Shown here: positions 5,574-7,238 of the stretch, in pieces | Numbering within the stretch: position 1 is the first letter of the stretch | Layout: each line of letters opens with the position of its first letter | Source of the DNA: Candidatus Moraniibacteriota bacterium | Lineage (GTDB): Bacteria > Patescibacteriota > Minisyncoccia > Moranbacterales > UBA1568 | Direction of reading: 5' to 3' | DNA: 7,238 bases | Assembly (NCBI GenBank): GCA_017992575.1 | Contig: JAGOOJ010000030.1 | Location: 1 to 7,238 of the forward strand | The notes under the pieces: generated by a model | Databases searched by the model: none | Told to the model about the DNA's origin: nothing | The model's input: the letters and a program-made list of their open reading frames with translations, nothing else | Position numbers and translations under genes: made by a program

Positions 5574-6797
5574 ATGCCTCAAGTTTTCAGAGAGCTCTAC
5601 CAAGAGCTTCTCGGCTACCGACCACCATACCAGACGATTGTTTGGGGGTTGCCGGTTGTCGGTTTGATCGTGGTTTGCATTGCGTTTCTCACGTTGTGTG
5701 TGACGCTCGTTCCTGCCAAGGTTGCTCGGCCACAACCGGTCATCATGAAGGTGACCAACACTGCCGATGAGCGACCCGCGATGGAAGTGTCGCCTCGGAC
5801 TGTACCGGTTGTTTTCACCAGGGTGACGGTACCTACGTCAATCGAGTACCGGGTCAAGGATGGTGAGACACTTATCGGACTGGCTACCCGCTTTGGGACA
5901 GACTATCGGTTCATCACTCGGGACAATGGGATTGCCAATCCCAATCGCATCACGGTCGGTCAGGTACTCCGAATCAACATCGGCCACTCTGGCCATCTCC
6001 AAGCTCCCGCGGTTTCAGTGAAACGACATGTTTCCCTGAGGGAGCTTGCTGGAAACGGTGGAGCCCCTTCAGGAAAGCATCTTTCCCATCCTGAAGCGCC
6101 GGCTACAGTTCATCTGTCTCCGACACCCGCTCCTACAGCTTCATCTGCTGTGTTGCCAGTGCCTCAAGCAGGGCAGTCCCTTTCCGAAGATGTGTTCCAT
6201 ACCCAGATCTATCGGGTAGTGGCACTCCGGAAGTACCAGTATGCTGATCTGTCGAAAGCAGAGCAAGCGGAACTGAATACGCTCACGGGGACTATTCGAC
6301 AAGCGGTCTTGGCGCGGTACAAATTGCCCAATCCGGATTGTCTCTACGTCGAGGCAGCCAAGTTCGGCAAGACGGAACGTGACCGAATTCTTTTTCGGGT
6401 GCGATGCATTCGAGAGAATTACGGAGCGGTCATTGCCGAGACAGCAAGACGATATGGCCTAGCTCCTGCATTCATCGAAGCTGTCATCTATGTCGAGAGT
6501 GGCGGTCGTCCTGATGCCATTTCTTCGACTGGCTGTACCGGTGCTAAGCAGTTCACTATGGCGTCGGCCAAGGGATTCGGTTTGCGGGATCGTTTTGATC
6601 CGTTTGAAAGCATTCGTGCGGGCGGTCGGCACCTCGCCGATAACCTGCGCCGGTGGAATGGGAACGTTGCTCAGGCAACAGCCCATTTCAACATTGGGGG
6701 TATTGCGGGGACGGCAGGCTTCCAAGCCTCTCAGTTCCCCTATGTACGAGAAGTAATGCGTGTGCAAGCCCTCATCGAGAGCGAGCTTCCACGCTGA
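5574..6797 (+). CDS. Membrane-anchored LysM / lytic transglycosylase (SLT-like) protein
   Basis: This 407-aa protein is a predicted cell-wall enzyme cleaving peptidoglycan glycan strands. Residues 1-20 are a short cytoplasmic tail and ~21-47 a single membrane helix (IVWGLPVVGLIVV...), so the rest should face outside. A LysM domain spans ~90-136 (YRVKDGETLIGLATRFG, NRITVGQVLRIN) and binds peptidoglycan. A Pro/Ala/Ser-rich linker (~140-205) and an unrecognised helical stretch (~208-281) follow. The C-terminal ~282-398 is SLT-like, with ESGGRPDAIS (predicted catalytic Glu308), GAKQF where GLMQ/GLWQ is usual, and AHFNIGG where YNAG is usual. Cys256, Cys278 and Cys321 are extracytoplasmic. The start is uncertain: TTG 5508, GTG 5541 and ATG 5559 are in frame, but ATG 5574 has GAAAGGG 6 nt upstream. 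It has its own promoter and terminator and is GC-richer than ileS. A role in wall remodelling or in passage of a surface apparatus through the wall are both possible. Confidence 0.85.
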   Translation: MPQVFRELYQELLGYRPPYQTIVWGLPVVGLIVVCIAFLTLCVTLVPAKVARPQPVIMKVTNTADERPAMEVSPRTVPVVFTRVTVPTSIEYRVKDGETLIGLATRFGTDYRFITRDNGIANPNRITVGQVLRINIGHSGHLQAPAVSVKRHVSLRELAGNGGAPSGKHLSHPEAPATVHLSPTPAPTASSAVLPVPQAGQSLSEDVFHTQIYRVVALRKYQYADLSKAEQAELNTLTGTIRQAVLARYKLPNPDCLYVEAAKFGKTERDRILFRVRCIRENYGAVIAETARRYGLAPAFIEAVIYVESGGRPDAISSTGCTGAKQFTMASAKGFGLRDRFDPFESIRAGGRHLADNLRRWNGNVAQATAHFNIGGIAGTAGFQASQFPYVREVMRVQALIESELPR

Positions 6798-6864
6798 ACT
6801 TCGGGCATGATGATTTCTTTATTTCTTCGCTTCGGCGGGGGGCTCACAACGTGAGTGATCTTTG

Positions 6865-6896
6865 ACTCGTTTCGCGATTTCGCGGGCGAGTTTTTT
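6865..6896 (+). terminator. Intrinsic terminator after the LysM/transglycosylase gene
   Basis: ACTCG (6865-6869) pairs with CGAGT (6887-6891) and CGCG (6873-6876) with CGCG (6881-6884) around an ATTT loop; TTT opposite GG between them can add G-U pairs. The stem runs directly into a T-run (6891-6896). Between the gene stop and this point (6798-6864) I see only a small hairpin, CTCAC/GTGAG at 6843-6855. Confidence 0.8.
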
Positions 6897-6930
6897 CTTT
6901 GGAAAAAATGGCCAGAGTGGTTTGTTGGGA

Positions 6931-6939
6931 TGCTATACT
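6931..6939 (+). promoter_or_regulatory. Extended -10 promoter for recO
   Basis: TGCTATACT is a near-consensus extended -10 element (TGN plus TATACT). No good -35 hexamer lies 16-18 nt upstream, which extended -10 promoters tolerate. Transcription would start near 6945-6947, about 25 nt before ATG 6971. Confidence 0.6.
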
Positions 6940-6970
6940 GGACAAATCGCATTGTTGGAAACTTTTGCTT

Positions 6971-7238
6971 ATGGAACTGCGCTATAACGCTATCGTGCTA
7001 CGAAAGAAAGAGGTTGGTGAAACGGATCGGCTTTATACGCTGTATACCGAATCGGCCGGCAAATTGCAGTTAGTCGCCAAGGGCGTACGCAAACCGGAGG
7101 CCAAGTTAGCCGGGCAGTTGGAAACCCTTATGCAGGGACTCGTCATTGTGGTGAAGGGTCGCGGAGCGGGCAAGATTGCTGGAGCGGTAGCGGAAAGGAG
7201 TTACCTTCACGTTCGTCATGACCTGGACACTCTCAAGC
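6971..7238 (+). CDS. recO: DNA repair protein RecO, N-terminal part (3' end outside window)
   Basis: The frame is open from ATG 6971 to the window edge (89 full codons). The product begins MELRYNAIVLRKKEVGETDR and continues LYTLYTESAGKLQLVAKGVRKPEAKLAG in pieces typical of the RecO N-terminal OB-fold: the aIVLrkkevGEtDr strand, the lyTe..Gk turn, and the basic a.GvRk..aklaG segment. RecO binds single-stranded DNA and, with RecR, helps load RecA onto SSB-coated DNA in recombinational repair. The C-terminal helical and zinc-binding region is not in view. A partial Shine-Dalgarno (TGGAAA, 6956-6961) precedes the start. It follows a strong terminator and its own promoter, so it opens a new transcription unit. 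Confidence 0.9.
   Translation, partial: MELRYNAIVLRKKEVGETDRLYTLYTESAGKLQLVAKGVRKPEAKLAGQLETLMQGLVIVVKGRGAGKIAGAVAERSYLHVRHDLDTLK

Noticed and set aside
6855..7073. 72-codon + strand ORF spanning the recO start
   Set aside because: It reads through the terminator and promoter in a different frame from the recognisable RecO sequence.
1..7238. tRNA or rRNA genes, CRISPR array, insertion sequence or phage genes
   Set aside because: No cloverleaf, rRNA signature, regularly spaced repeats, transposase or phage motif was found by reading both strands.
1..7238. Alternative genetic code (TGA read as an amino acid)
   Set aside because: The long genes carry no in-frame TGA and end at TAA or TAG, or at TGA exactly where the protein should end (6795-6797), so the standard code suffices.

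Overview
This is a bacterial chromosomal segment of moderate GC with all recognisable genes on the + strand and the standard genetic code. It carries a class III (anaerobic) ribonucleotide reductase and its activase, an isoleucyl-tRNA synthetase behind a T-box leader, a membrane-anchored LysM/lytic-transglycosylase protein and the start of recO. The style (A/T-rich structured spacers, weak or absent Shine-Dalgarno sites, a single anaerobic RNR) would fit an uncultured anaerobe, possibly of the Candidate Phyla Radiation. That placement is inference with low confidence; a Firmicutes-like or other anaerobic lineage cannot be excluded.

Layout: 1-1055 is the 3' part of nrdD, which stops at a double TAA just after its C-terminal zinc motif. 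The glycyl-radical domain that should complete NrdD is encoded by a separate 64-codon ORF at 1081-1275, followed 1 nt later by the radical-SAM activase nrdG (1277-1981). The three form a compact unit making dNTPs without oxygen. The gap 1982-2449 (468 nt) is filled with structure: a ~144-nt multibranched inverted repeat (1994-2137), a good extended -10 promoter (2153-2181), and a short T-box leader with antiterminator, attenuator terminator and a further stem before ileS (2450-5329).

5330-5573 holds the probable ileS terminator, an inverted repeat, a promoter with a perfect TTGACA -35, and a 5'UTR hairpin before the LysM/SLT gene (5574-6797). A strong terminator (6865-6896) and an extended -10 promoter lead into recO, which runs off the window at 7238.

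The most interesting signal is the split anaerobic RNR: the only glycyl-radical motif in the locus sits on its own small reading frame between the reductase body and its activase. It is either a two-piece enzyme, a frameshift-joined product, or a sequence artefact. Second are the compact T-box and the large unexplained inverted repeat upstream of it.
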